Shown here in pieces: positions 1-9,879 of a stretch of DNA of 64,000 bases (positions are counted from its first letter, which is position 1; each line of letters starts with the position of its first letter). The notes below the pieces were generated by a model. The model worked only from the letters and a program-made list of their open reading frames with translations. It ran no database searches and was not told where the DNA came from. Location: contig JBHGNT010000117.1 in the NCBI GenBank assembly GCA_043228905.1, positions 1-64,000 on the forward strand, read 5' to 3'. This stretch comes from Azolla caroliniana. Lineage: Eukaryota > Polypodiophyta. A program made the position numbers and the translations under genes.

Positions 1-305
1 GAACTTGCCTGGGGGCCTTGGGTTTCGCTATAAATAAGAGGCCTAGCTACCCTCATTTGATCATCTTTTGACTACATCGAGACTCTGCTCGTGTGGTGGG
101 TCAACTCTTGTAGCGAGCGCGCCAGCACCAGGTACGACTCGACGCCACGACGGTGGTATGGGACGCCGATCGAGGCTCGAGTCCGTCTCGATCCCTTCGC
201 TCGGGGGTGGTCGGGTGGATCGGCACCCTTCTTTCTCTTTCTCCTTTCTATCTATCTTTTCATTATCCTTATCTTAAGCTTACGTTAGTATCTAGATCTA
301 TAATA
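1..305 (+). repeat. Gypsy-A family LTR, 3' part (plus orientation)
   Basis: This is the R/U5-containing part of the same LTR found complete at 696-1150 and 6819-7272. It carries the TATA box CTATAAATAAG near position 30, the GATCGAGGCTCGAGTCC block, and the LTR 3' end ...AGATCTATAATA at 305. The window begins inside it, so the 5' part and the rest of the element are not visible. It abuts an oppositely oriented LTR piece, which shows rearrangement rather than a clean solo LTR. Confidence 0.8.
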
Positions 306-419
306 TTAAAGTAATCCTCCCCTTCTTTACACTCTCATTTAACCCTCACACTTATCCACGTGTATAGAATACTACGGTAAATTCTTACCACGGGATATTA
401 TATGGTCATGCCCGTAACA
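306..419 (-). repeat. Gypsy-A family LTR, 5' (U3) part, inverted
   Basis: On the minus strand this begins TGTTACGGGCATGACC, the LTR 5' end, and runs to the GGATTAAAAGTAATCC mini-palindrome where it stops. It joins the plus-oriented LTR piece at 305/306 and cuts into albumin copy A1 at 419/420. It is a truncated LTR left by insertion plus deletion. Confidence 0.8.
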
Positions 420-695
420 CTTCCTCTCTTTCGGAGCGCTCTTGTAGCTCTCGGATCTGCTTGTCGATGAAATCACCGCACTCTCGCCTCAGTTCCTCGT
501 CACGTGGCTCATCGCGACCACGGCTACGACGTTCCCTTTCCTCTTCGGAGTCTCTCTTGTTGTCTCTGTAGCGGCGCCCCTCCTCAAGGAACCCCTCACG
601 ACGTCGCTCGCGCCTCTGGTCATCGCACTCCCCCTCTCGGCGTCGATCGCGCCTCTCCTCGTCATTGTCTCCCTCACGACGTCGATCGCGTCGCT
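420..695 (-). pseudogene. Albumin-like copy A1, middle part (broken)
   Basis: This matches the intact copy A3 from the repeat of EERRDRRREG motifs through the segment around the Cys of RRECGDF. It reads on the minus strand as the continuation of the first exon piece at 7273-7374. The break at 695/7273 is a gypsy insertion duplicating TCGCT (691-695 and 7273-7277). The distal end at 419/420 is cut by a truncated LTR, so the CC, RC and C-terminal cysteines are lost. It is non-functional. Confidence 0.85.
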
Positions 696-1150
696 TATTA
701 TAGATCTAGGTACTAAAGTAAGCTTAAGATAAGGATAAAGAAATAAAAGATAGAAAGGAGAAAGAGAAAGAAGGGTGCCGATCCACTCGACCAACCCCGA
801 GCGAAGGGATCGAGACGAACTCGAGCCTCGATCGGCGTCCCATACCACCGCCATGGCGTCGAGTCGTACCTGGTGCTGGCGCGCTCGCTACAAGAGTTCA
901 CCCACCACACGAGCAGAGTCTCGATGTAGTCAAAAGATCATCAAATGAGGGTAGCTAGGCCTCTTATTTATAGCGATACCCAAGACCCCCAGGCAAGTTC
1001 ACACTTGACCTAAGGGGTTGTCTCAATCCCGAGGATTAAAAGTAATCCTCCCCTTCTTTACACTCTCATTTAACCCTCACACTTATCCACGTGTATAGAA
1101 TACTACGGTAAATTCTTACCACGGGATATTATATGGTCATGCCCGTAACA
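696..1150 (-). repeat. 3' LTR of gypsy A
   Basis: The LTR is 455 bp, starting TGTTACGGGC (minus strand, at 1150) and ending AGATCTATAATA (at 696). It has a TATA box CTATAAATAAGAGG at about 964-977 (complement). The terminal dinucleotides are TG...TA rather than TG...CA. The purine tract AAAGAGGGGGAGTA immediately precedes it. Confidence 0.9.
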
Positions 1151-3384
1151 TACTCCCCCTCTTTAAAACATTGCACTCTTGCAATGGAAAGTTAGGGAAG
1201 TTAGTTCTAAGAGTATTTTCGTGTTCCCATGTGGCATCTTTTATTGATTTATCCATCCATTTTATTTTGAATTCTCGGATTTCTTTAGTACGTAATTTTT
1301 TTGTTTTAACATCGAGAATTCTTTCTGGTACATGTGGTTTAGAAGATAATTCTTCAGAAGTAACCAGAGTTTCAGTCGTAACTGTATTGTCGCCAGAACC
1401 TAGAAGTTCTTTTAGACGACTCACATGAAAGACTGGATGAATTCCGACACCATCGGGAAGAGCGAGACGATAGGCTGATGACCCAATGCGTTTGAGGACT
1501 GTAAAAGGTCCACAAAACCGTGGGGCTAACTTAGCGCACTTACCCGTAGACAGTGTCTTAGAATTGTGAGGTACACCGAAAAATACCTTCTGTCCAGGGT
1601 TGAATACACGAGGTTGCCTATGATGATCGGCATAAAAACGCGCTCTATCTTCAGCTGTTTTTATATTATCTCGTGCAATATGCAACATATCTTGCATATC
1701 CCGAAGAAAGTTTTGCGTACTTCGCAACTCATCATGATGTATAGTAACATCAATCGGGGCTCGTGGCTGAAAACCATACATCAACATAAAAGGACTATAT
1801 CCCGTCGACGTATGCTTGGAGTTTTATATAAGCAAACTCCAAAATTGGGAGATAACGTTCCCATTTTGTTGGTTTTGCACCAACGTATGCTCGAAGCATG
1901 TCCTCAATAATTTGATTTACTCATTCTGTCTGTCCATCAGATGGAGGATGATCCGTGGAGCTCATGCTCAACGTAGTTTCTAACTTCTTAAAGACTTGTG
2001 TCCAGAAGTCACTAGTAAACTTTGGATCTCGATCACTCACGATATCCATCGGTAACCCATAAAAACGAAACAATTCGTCAACGAATTGGTAAGCCAATTC
2101 AGGAGCTGTTACCGTGGTTTTAGTAGCAATAAATCTGGCCATTTTAGTTAGTCGATCAACGACAACCCAGATGGCATCATGACCTTTTTGGGTGCGAGGA
2201 AGGCTAACAATAAAATCCATGGACATACTTTCCCACTTATTATTGGGAATGTCCAAGGGATGTAAAAGTCCTGCAGCTTTAAGTCGCTCGGCTTTGTTAA
2301 CCTGACACTGGTGACATTTAGTCACATAGCTATGTATGTCAGGACGCATCTTAGGCCAATAAAATTGAGTGGAGATGAGAACGAGTGTACGATGTATTCC
2401 AAGGTGCCCTGCTGAGGGTGCATCATGGCATTCAAAAAGAATCCTCTTTTTGACCTCGGGTAAATCTGGAACACAAACCTTCCCATTACGGTAGAGCAAA
2501 CCGTTAGCAATGTGGAAGTATTCCTTCGAGGATGTGGTGGTGTCTGTTCCAGACTCAACTCTTGCCCAGTATTTTGCGAAATAACTGTCATCAGGATACT
2601 TTCCTCGAAGGTGATCATAAAGATCTGATGATATTTCAGTGAAGCTAAGCGTGTTAACTTCACGGATGCGACTTAGTGCATCAGCGACAATGTTCATGGA
2701 ACCTTTACGATATCGTATAGAAAAATCAAAGTCCTGGATGAGATCAGCCCATCGTGCCTTACGACCTTTCAGGTCTTGTTGGTCACAAAAATATTTTAAG
2801 GACTCGTGGTTCGTAGTTACCACAAAGTGATTTCCATAAAGATAATGGCGCTATGTTTTGAGCGCATGTATAACTGCAAATAATTCCTTTTCTTGAACGG
2901 TATACCGACATTGAGCAGAATCAAGTTTCTTACTCTCGAATGCTATTGGTTTACCATCTTGATACAAGACAACACCTATAGCATAATCGCTTGCATCGGT
3001 TTCAACCTCAAAAGGTTTTGAAGGATCAGGTAAAAGAAGTGAAGGAGCCTTGCAAACCAGGTCCTTGAGTTCCTTAAAGGCAAGGTCTAGTGTAGCATTC
3101 CACACAATAGGTTTTGTAGACTTACGCGTTTGACCTTTTAAAAGATCAGTAAACGGCGTCGTCAATTGGGAGTAATTACGAAGAGACTTTCGCAAAAACC
3201 CCACAAAACCAAGGAATGATCGAACTTCTCGAATATTCCGAAGAGTGGGCCAAAGCTTGATTTTCTCAATGCGAGAATGATCAATTTCAACTCCTCGTTC
3301 GGTTATGAGATGTCCTAGATAAGTAATTGATTTCTTGAAGAACTCACATTTTGAGATCTTCGCATAAAACTGTTTGTCACGCAA
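1137..3384 (-). pseudogene. pol: Gypsy A pol: RT C-terminus, RNase H, integrase, chromodomain
   Basis: Reading right to left: an RT thumb (KISKCEFF, YLGHLI), then an RNase H-like domain with ETDASDYAIG and the usual YRKGS and ADALSR motifs. Next come the integrase HHCC finger (C-x2-C in KCHQCQVNKAE), the catalytic core (MDFIVSLP; VVVDRLTKMARF; DRDPKFTS), and a C-terminal chromodomain (PERILDVK...IKWMD...ATWE). The chromodomain places it among chromoviruses, whose chromodomains are thought to steer integration to particular chromatin. Breaks include a TAG replacing Trp at about 2848 and a TGA at about 1918-1920 where CGA (Arg) is expected. The RT core is deleted at about 3410: compared with copy D, roughly 0.3 kb including the catalytic xDD region is missing. 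Non-functional. Confidence 0.9.
1151..1168 (-). other. Polypurine tract of gypsy A
   Basis: The minus-strand sequence AAAGAGGGGGAGTA lies directly against the LTR start. It is the expected primer for plus-strand DNA synthesis. It is also translated: the pol frame runs through it and stops with TGA inside the LTR at 1137-1139. Confidence 0.85.
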
Positions 3385-5129
3385 TGTTTGTAAAACAAAG
3401 GGGACATGTCCTTGAGTTGCTTAGATACCTCATCTTCTTCGGATCGACTTAAGCGATACGGAGGTATACTTATTGGTGCAACACCAGGTACAATATCTAT
3501 ACGATGGTCTATATTACGTTTAGGAGGTAACCCATCAGGTAGTTCACTTGGAAAAACATCATGAAAATCATTTAAGATTTCATCAAGTTGTTGTTGTTCA
3601 AAATATGTTAATTGAATCGGGACATTATCGATATTGTAAACGTGAATGTCCGGATCAAGTACACAATAAAATAACGTAGAACAAGACAACTCGGATATTG
3701 ATGGACACGAGGAAACAATCGAGAGGGATTGTTTTTTTTACACATTGAATAAAATGCGTACAATCGTTCAGTACAAAAGAAATGGAATGACGAACCCAAT
3801 CAATAAATAAAGAAGAGTTTTTATTATAAAACCAGGGATAACCCAATATTACATCGGTGGTACAAAGATTCATTACATGGAAGTCTACTTCCTCTATATA
3901 AGTATCAATAGAAATTCCTAATGAATGAATCGCCCCGTTGATGTATTGTACTCTTCCATCAGCCAAGTGCACCGTGTAGGTGTGATCACTTACGGTGGGT
4001 TGGATTCCCCATATCTGAACCAAACGATCATTCACAAAATTGTGTGAGCTTCCCGAATCAAATAAAAATTGTACGGGAGATCCATTGATATACCCGTTTG
4101 CACGTAGTAAATCATTGGGACCCAATACATAGTGAGGGAAAGAACATTGACAATTACTTAAATGATGTGTATAGACCTGAAGGACATTAGGAATCTGACC
4201 TTTATGGTCTGCAGCTTTAGCTTTGTTGTCGTGCTCTTTCCGTTGGAGCTTTCGACATTGATCTTTTGTATGACCCTTCTTTTTGCAGAATACACAAAAA
4301 GGATGTTGTCGCTTACAATCGGGATCCAGGAATTCGTTGGGTGTCTTGCGTTTCCCAACAAATTGCCACTGCTTAGTCCCGGGCGCTTCGTTGGGTTTGT
4401 TATGGTCCTTCTTCGAAGTGCGTTGATAGCGAAGAACTATTTCAACGGCCTCTTCGAAGGATTTTGGATCCTTATCGTGCACTATCCAGTGATAGTCCGA
4501 ATTGGGGATGCCATTGACAAAACAAGCTATAAACCAATTGTCCCCTTCTAGACCCGATTTTTGGATTTGGGTTCTAGCATGGTGAACATAGTCTTCTAGC
4601 GAGGAAAATTTCCTGCTAGAGAGGTTCATTAAAGCTTGTGCTGCCTCGGTTCGAGAGGGAGGTTGCAGAAATTGGCCCTTAAAAACCATGACAAAATCTG
4701 TCCAGGTATCGGGCAATTTCCCCATAGTACGGAGGCCACGCCACCAGGCGGCGGCCTTACCCCCGAGTTCTCGACCGACATATGCAATCTTCGTACTATC
4801 TGGCGTGGGATAGAGCTCAAAATGAGACTCCCATCATCCTAGCCATGTGCAGATTGCTTCTTCGGTTCTTTCCTTTTTGTCTCCCTTAAATGGCTTAACG
4901 ACAAATGATGGTTCACCTTGTCGCTCATCAGGTCTATTAGTCTCACGTTGTAGACTAATGACACGTGCCTCAAGAGCACTCTGAGATTGCCGACAGTCAT
5001 CTGTTGAGCGGTGAAACTAAGGTATTGGGTTATTTGTGCCAAATACATCTCAGTGGACATTTGTCCAGGAGGATTCCCTTGAGTTCCTTCCGCTTGAGCG
5101 GATGACATCGGGTCGTTAATTTGAGCCAT
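3385..5129 (-). pseudogene. gag: Gypsy A gag and aspartic protease (frameshifted)
   Basis: Gag starts MAQINDPMSSAQAEG at 5129. It continues with the capsid-like part (AAWWRGL, DTWTDFV, FLQPPSRTEA, EDYVHHARTQI), then a zinc knuckle CVFCKKKGHTKDQC and an aspartic protease with LFDSGSSHNF. The RT N-terminal segment ([13 protein letters not shown]) follows. A short deletion near 4985 shifts the frame in the N-terminal part, because the sequence present in copy C between GCCGA and GTCATC is missing. A run of eight A (minus strand, about 3733) shifts it again; copy F has seven A and stays in frame. The first coding ATG is chosen because it is conserved in copies B-F. Confidence 0.88.
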
Positions 5130-5562
5130 TAAAGATTATTTCTGGAAAAGAAATAGGATAAGGTCAGAGATATAGTCATAACATCTTGTCGTGATGTAAA
5201 CATATCATGGGCGAGCATTAATCGATATCATTATCTCACGTCAATACCCCTCTAGACGTATGAGATGCGGTTCAAGATCAGGTTACTATGGTAACACAAA
5301 GGTGTTTTAAAAACCATGGGGGTGACAAATAAATGTCTTTCCCTGATCTCTATATCGATTTTTTCATGGTGGCTCCCCGAGGCTCAACCATGTATGTTCG
5401 CGTCATGAATAGTTTATACACGAAAATAAGTGTTAACAATAAACTATGTTTCAGTGCCCACATAAGTGGTTTCGGCTCTTTAAGTCCTATTACGAGGACC
5501 CCGAGGTGCACTTAGACCTTAAGTCTAAACATGTGTTATAGTCATATGTATCAAGGATGTTG

Positions 5563-5640
5563 TATGGTCTTGGCCATATTTGAACTCGAGACCTCGAGAA
5601 CAAATACATTAAACACTTGAGCCAACCAAGTAAGTTGCTC
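5563..5640 (-). other. tRNA-like / Pol III A-box and B-box-like module in gypsy leader
   Basis: The minus strand reads TTGGTTGGCTCAAGTG (A-box-like) and, about 30 bases later, CTCGAGTTCAAATATG (B-box-like). The module is conserved at equivalent places in copies B, C, D and F. No complete cloverleaf can be drawn. It could be a remnant of a tRNA-derived SINE captured into the leader. The reading rests on two short motifs and their spacing. Confidence 0.4.
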
Positions 5641-6289
5641 TTCTCGAATGCTTAATGTTTGATGCGTATAAGAGATATGCGAGGCAATTGATCATATATG
5701 TTTTTTTAAAAGAACATATATGTCAAGGGTCCTTATTGCGCCCTCAATTACCAAAACTATGTTGGTACGTTACCTAACCTCAAGTCTCGTAATTACGATG
5801 GCATACGCCAAAGTGCAACCTAATGGTCAAGCCAAATGAGCCCTCGTTTCGTAGTAGGCTCACGTGGGCCATCACATGGTCACGTCATTACGAATGCCTC
5901 TCGTAAGAACGAGCTCATGGTGGCATCGTATCCATGTAACGAGGGAGGGATGTTGGATACGTGCGCCATTGGAGCGACCTCACTTGAAGTGGGTCAAGCC
6001 CTACGTACTCAACATCATTTTGGCTATTCGCGTTTCTTTACGTAACGAAATCGAGGTTGTCAACGGGGTTATCAACAATAAAAAAATGTTGAAAAAGGGA
6101 TGGTGACAACGCCATTCTCACAAAAATGTGAGGACGGCCACCAACATCCTTTTCCCGACAAGGACAACTTTCGATATAATCACGTAATAACGAATATACA
6201 CATATGTTTACTTATCACATATATACGATCAAATACGTATATATGTGACCACATATGCCTATATTAAACATATTGTTATATTAAATAAC

Positions 6290-6570
6290 CACAAATGATG
6301 TGATCGAGATACGTAATCCAGGTATATACCTCTACGCACACGAAACATCCACAAATAAGAGATCATCGTAATACGCCATGGAGGTATTGACCTCTTACGC
6401 ATACGAGACAAAACGCATATCGTTTACAACAAATCAAGGTATTAAACTCATACGCAAACGTAACATATGTTCGTGAATGTAATACGTAATTGAGGTATTA
6501 ACCTCATACGCATACGACACTCATCACATATTATTAATATGTCAAACGAGGTATTGACCTCGTGCACATA
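6290..6570 (-). repeat. Array of GAGGTATtnACCTC palindromes in gypsy leader
   Basis: There are about five degenerate repeats of roughly 60 bp, each centred on a short palindrome such as GAGGTATTAACCTC or GAGGTATTGACCTC. Each is followed by a CATACG(A)C or TACGCAAACG block. They lie 250-500 bases downstream of the PBS. The array is conserved in copies B (about 34460-34720), C and D. Confidence 0.7.
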
Positions 6571-6806
6571 TGTAAACGTTTTAGATAATCAATTAAAGAC
6601 CACTACAACATCATTGATTTAATGAAAAAAATTATATATAAACTAAACACATGATTAGATGGGAGAAGAGAGAATAGAAAGAAAAATTATGGAAAGAGTT
6701 ACCGAAGTTCTTTGTTGATCGTTGTCTGGAACAAGGCCAACCGCACAACGATCGATCAGCATCAATCAAAAGACAAATGAAAAACAAAGAAACATTAGTA
6801 CAAAAA

Positions 6807-6816
6807 TCTGATACCA
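6807..6816 (-). other. Primer binding site of gypsy A
   Basis: The minus strand reads TGGTATCAGA two bases after the 5' LTR end. It is complementary to the 3' end of plant initiator-Met tRNA, the usual primer of plant LTR retrotransposons. It is also present at 34962-34971, 38087-38096 and 46904-46913. Confidence 0.9.
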
Positions 6817-6818
6817 AA

Positions 6819-7272
6819 TATTATAGATCTTGGTACTAACGTAAGCTTAAGATAAGGATAAAGAAATGAAAGATAGAAAGGAGAAAGAGAAAGAAGGGTG
6901 CCGATCCACCCGACCACCCCCGAGCGAAGGGATCGAGACGGACTCGAGCCTCGATCGGAGTCCCATACCACCGTCGTGGCGTCGAGTCGTACCTGGTGCT
7001 GGCCGCTCGCTACAAGAGTTCACCCACCACACGAGCAGACTCTCGATGTAGTCAAAAGATGATCAAATGAGGGTAGCTAGGCCTCTTATTTATAGCGATA
7101 CCCAAGACCCCCAGGCAAGTTCACACTTGACCTAATGGGCTGTCTCAATCCCGAGGATTAAAAGTAATCCTCCCCTTCTTTACACTCTCATTTAACCCTC
7201 ACACTTATCCACGTGTATAGAATACTACGGTAAATTCTTACCACGGGATATTATATGGTCATGCCCATAACA
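6819..7272 (-). repeat. 5' LTR of gypsy A
   Basis: The LTR is 454 bp, TGTTATGGGC...ATCTATAATA on the minus strand. It matches the 3' LTR with scattered substitutions. Its outer end abuts TCGCT of albumin copy A1, the target duplication. Confidence 0.9.
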
Positions 7273-7374
7273 TCGCTCCTCTTCACGGTCCCGCCCTACA
7301 GACCTAGCATTGGCCGCGGTACACGCGGCGAGCATGATCACGGCCATGAGGAATACGGAAGTAAGCTTTGCCAT
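7273..7374 (-). pseudogene. Albumin-like copy A1, signal peptide part
   Basis: The start codon is at 7372-7374. The piece encodes the same signal peptide as A3 (MAKLTSVFLMAVIM...) and the first charged residues, then is interrupted by gypsy A at the TCGCT duplication. The coding sequence resumes at 695. It has its own promoter upstream. Confidence 0.88.
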
Positions 7375-7500
7375 TGCGATTGTCCTTATGATCCCGGTGC
7401 TTGTCTCCTAATGGATTGTATTGACATTGCTCCCTCCACCTTCAATATATACACATGCCCATGCAATCAGAGCACATGCATGTCCCTCACCACTCCCATT
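7375..7500 (-). promoter_or_regulatory. Promoter of albumin copy A1
   Basis: On the minus strand, upstream of the start codon: a TATA box (GTATATATTGAA, complement of about 7441-7452) lies about 70 bases from the ATG. Upstream of it is the palindromic RY element ACATGCATGT (7473-7482). CATGCATG RY motifs are bound by B3-domain factors (ABI3/FUS3/LEC2 class) in seed-storage promoters. Confidence 0.7.
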
Positions 7501-8235
7501 ACCATAACGTGTGTGTCCTGCGTACAACTCTTGCCCAAGACCCATACCAACTAGTCCACCCTCCCACACGTCTAGGCTAGTCCAAGGTGTCGTATAGTCA
7601 CCAGACAATCTGGGCGCAACCTGTAGCGGGTACTCCTCCTCCTCCTCGCACGAGAGCTTGTCGAGCAACATAACATTTATACATACATAGGTAAATGTAC
7701 GCACTCGCGCGTGCGCGTAGGGGTGTGCGGGCACGTGCACATTAGACTAGCACGCGCTAGTGCCGAGACACTAAGCACGCGGAGGCTACTGCGGGACGAG
7801 TGGTGGCTCCCGAGTGTGCTACATCGATGAACGTAGATAGACCGGTGTCCGTACTCGCTCGTTCGGACGAGGGGTTGGTAACGACGACGACAAGGAAAGC
7901 TAACCGGACTACCACACTAGGAGTGTCCTATCGGGCAAGTGTGGAAGCAAGTTCACATTCGCCGCGTGTACAAGTTGACCTTAGCCGTTGCCGTGGCGTG
8001 TGCGGTATGGGTGTTCTGCTTTGATATTTTTTTTCCGTTTGGGTGGTTTGCGGTCCCTATAGGCAAATTCTATACGTTGGTGGTCGTGTTTACGTTCGTG
8101 TTGGAGGGACGTTGGTGCTCGTGTTTACGTTCGTGTGGGTGTAATGCGCGATTGGGGAGACGCACTTGTTCGTAAACACTTACGAGAAATTAGAGAGAGA
8201 CCACGAGAATAATTTGAAGAAGGTTTATGCACTAT
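7501..8235. repeat. Albumin unit spacer (A2 3' flank to A1 promoter)
   Basis: About 0.7 kb of non-coding spacer recurs with every albumin unit. It contains a G-box GCACGTGC (7731-7738), a conserved ACATCGATGAACGTAG block, and near the 3' end of the next gene a duplicated GCTCGTGTTTACGTTCGTGT motif. Short ORFs here are not conserved as proteins. Confidence 0.75.
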
Positions 8236-9021
8236 TTAGAAGCGACGAATACAAGCACGAGGGCGAAGATCGCACAGTTGGAGTAGGCGGGAGGCGGCGA
8301 CGCCTAGAGCTCTTTCCTCGTCATCGGCCTTGAATTGGCGACGTTGTTGACGTTCGTCCTCTTGTCGTCGAGACATGCGGTGGTGGCGTTCGTCACCCTC
8401 TCGTCGCTCACGGCTGCTATCTCTCTCGCGCTCCTCGTCCTCTTCCTCCCATCTACGGTGTTCCTTTGATTGTTGGCCATGGCGTCGGCCTTCATCATTG
8501 CGTCGTTCCTCCTCGTCAGCATACAAGGCATCACGTAGGCGATCGCATCGATCTTCGGCGGGGATTCGTTCGACGTTCCTGCAGCACCGTTCCGAGGGTC
8601 TTGAGTATCGAGTGTTTTCGATCCATGGGGAGCGACGTCCTTGTTCACCTTCCTCTCTTTCGGAGCGCTCTTGTAGCTCTCGGATCTGCTTGTCGATGAA
8701 ATCACCGCACTCTCGCCTCAGTTCCTCGTCACGTGCCTCATCGCGACCACGGCTACGACGTTCCCTTTCCTCTTCGGAGTCTCTCTTGTTGTCTCTGTAG
8801 CGGCGCCCCTCCTCAAGGAACCCCTCACGACGTCACTCGCGCCTCTCGTCATCGCACTTCCCCTCTCGGCGTCGATCGGGCCTCTCCTCGTCAATGTCTC
8901 CCTCACGACGTCGATCGCGTCGCTCCTCTTCACGGTCCCGCCCTACAGACCTAGCATTGGCCGCGGTACACGCGGCGAGCATGATCACGGCCATGAGGAA
9001 TACGGAAGTAAGCTTTGCCAT
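8236..9021 (-). pseudogene. Albumin-like copy A2, single nonsense codon
   Basis: The copy has the same 786-bp length and frame as intact A3, with identical signal peptide and cysteine core except for a few substitutions (for example QLC for QQC near the C-terminus). One change, CGA to TGA at 8833-8835 (codon about 63), truncates it to 62 residues. The rest of the frame stays open to the normal stop at 8236-8238. It retains a complete promoter. It is either a very young pseudogene or a truncated secreted peptide; the former is more likely. Confidence 0.85.
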
Positions 9022-9160
9022 TGCGATTGTCCTTGTGATCCCGGTGCTTGTCTCCTAATGGATTGTATTGACATTGTTCCCTCCACCTTTAATATATACA
9101 CATGGCCATGCAATCAGAGCACATGCATGTCACTCACCACTCCCATTACCATAACGTGTG
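9022..9160 (-). promoter_or_regulatory. Promoter of albumin copy A2 (TATA and RY element)
   Basis: Upstream of the ATG at 9021: a TATA box TATATATTAA (complement of 9090-9099), a second RY-like TGCATGGCCATG (about 9101-9112), the palindrome ACATGCATGT (9121-9130), and an ACGT core in CACACACGTTA (about 9150). The order is the same in A1, A4, A5, A7 and A9. Confidence 0.72.
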
Positions 9161-9879
9161 TGTCCTGCGTACAACGCTTGCCCAAGACCCATACCAACTA
9201 GTCCACCCTCCCACACGTCTAGGCTAGTCCTAGGTGTCGTATTGTCACCAGACAATCTGGGCGCAACCTGTAGCGGGTTCTCCTCCTCCTCGCGCGAGAA
9301 CTTGTCGAGTAACATAACATTTATACATACATAGGTAAATGTGCCCACTCGCGCGTGCGCGTAGGGGTGTGCGGGCACGTGCACATTAAACTAGAACGCG
9401 CTAGTGCGGAGACACTAAGCACGCGGAGGCTACTGCGGGACGAGTGGTGGCTCCCGAGTGTGCTACATCGATGAACGTAGATAGACCGGTGTCCGTACTC
9501 GCTCGTTCGGACGAGGGGTTGGTAACGACGGCGACAAGGAAAGCTAACCGGACTACCACACTAGGAGTGTCCTATCAGGCAAGTGTGGAAGCAAGTTCAC
9601 ATTCGCCGCGTGTACAAGTTGACCTTAGCCGTTGCCGTGGCGTGTGCGGTATGGGTGTTCTGCTTTGATATTTTTTTTCCGTTTGGGTGGTTTGCGGTCC
9701 CTATAGGCAAATTCTATACGTTGGTGGTCGTGTTTACGTTCGTGTTGGAGGGACGTTGGTGCTCGTGTTTACGTTCGTGTGGGTGTAATGCGCGATTCGG
9801 GAGACGCACTTGTTCGTAAACACTTACGAGAAATGAGAGAGAGACCACGAGAATAATTTGAACAATGTTTATGCACTAT
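9161..9879. repeat. Albumin unit spacer (A3 3' flank to A2 promoter)
   Basis: This is near-identical to 7501-8235, giving the 1644-bp tandem period (ATG at 9021 versus 10665). The G-box GCACGTGC is at 9375-9382. No gene is seen. Confidence 0.8.

Larger units (their letters stand above)
5130..6806 (-). other. Untranslated leader of gypsy A
   Basis: About 1.7 kb separate the PBS from gag with no credible conserved ORF. The leader is conserved in copies B (33283-34961), C (38097-39772), D (45242-46903) and partly F (54922-55448). It contains a tRNA-like module and a series of short palindromes, listed separately. ORFs on the opposite strand here are not supported. Confidence 0.75.
696..7272 (-). 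mobile_element. Chromovirus-type Ty3/Gypsy retrotransposon, copy A, both LTRs present
   Basis: The element is 6.58 kb on the minus strand: 5' LTR 6819-7272, PBS, a long untranslated leader, gag, protease, RT (core deleted), RNase H, integrase with a C-terminal chromodomain, polypurine tract, and 3' LTR 696-1150. A five-base target duplication, TCGCT, flanks it inside albumin copy A1. The two LTRs differ at many positions, for example near 702/6826, 795, 814 and 826, so the insertion is not recent. The RT palm is largely missing and several stops and shifts interrupt the frame, so the copy is non-autonomous. It is the most complete member of the family seen in fragments B-F. Confidence 0.92.

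Noticed and set aside
5836-6106. 69- to 80-residue ORFs conserved in each gypsy leader (also at 33989, 38858, 45952)
   Set aside because: They are antisense to the element and conserved only because the leader itself is repeated. Substitutions between copies do not favour synonymous sites by eye.
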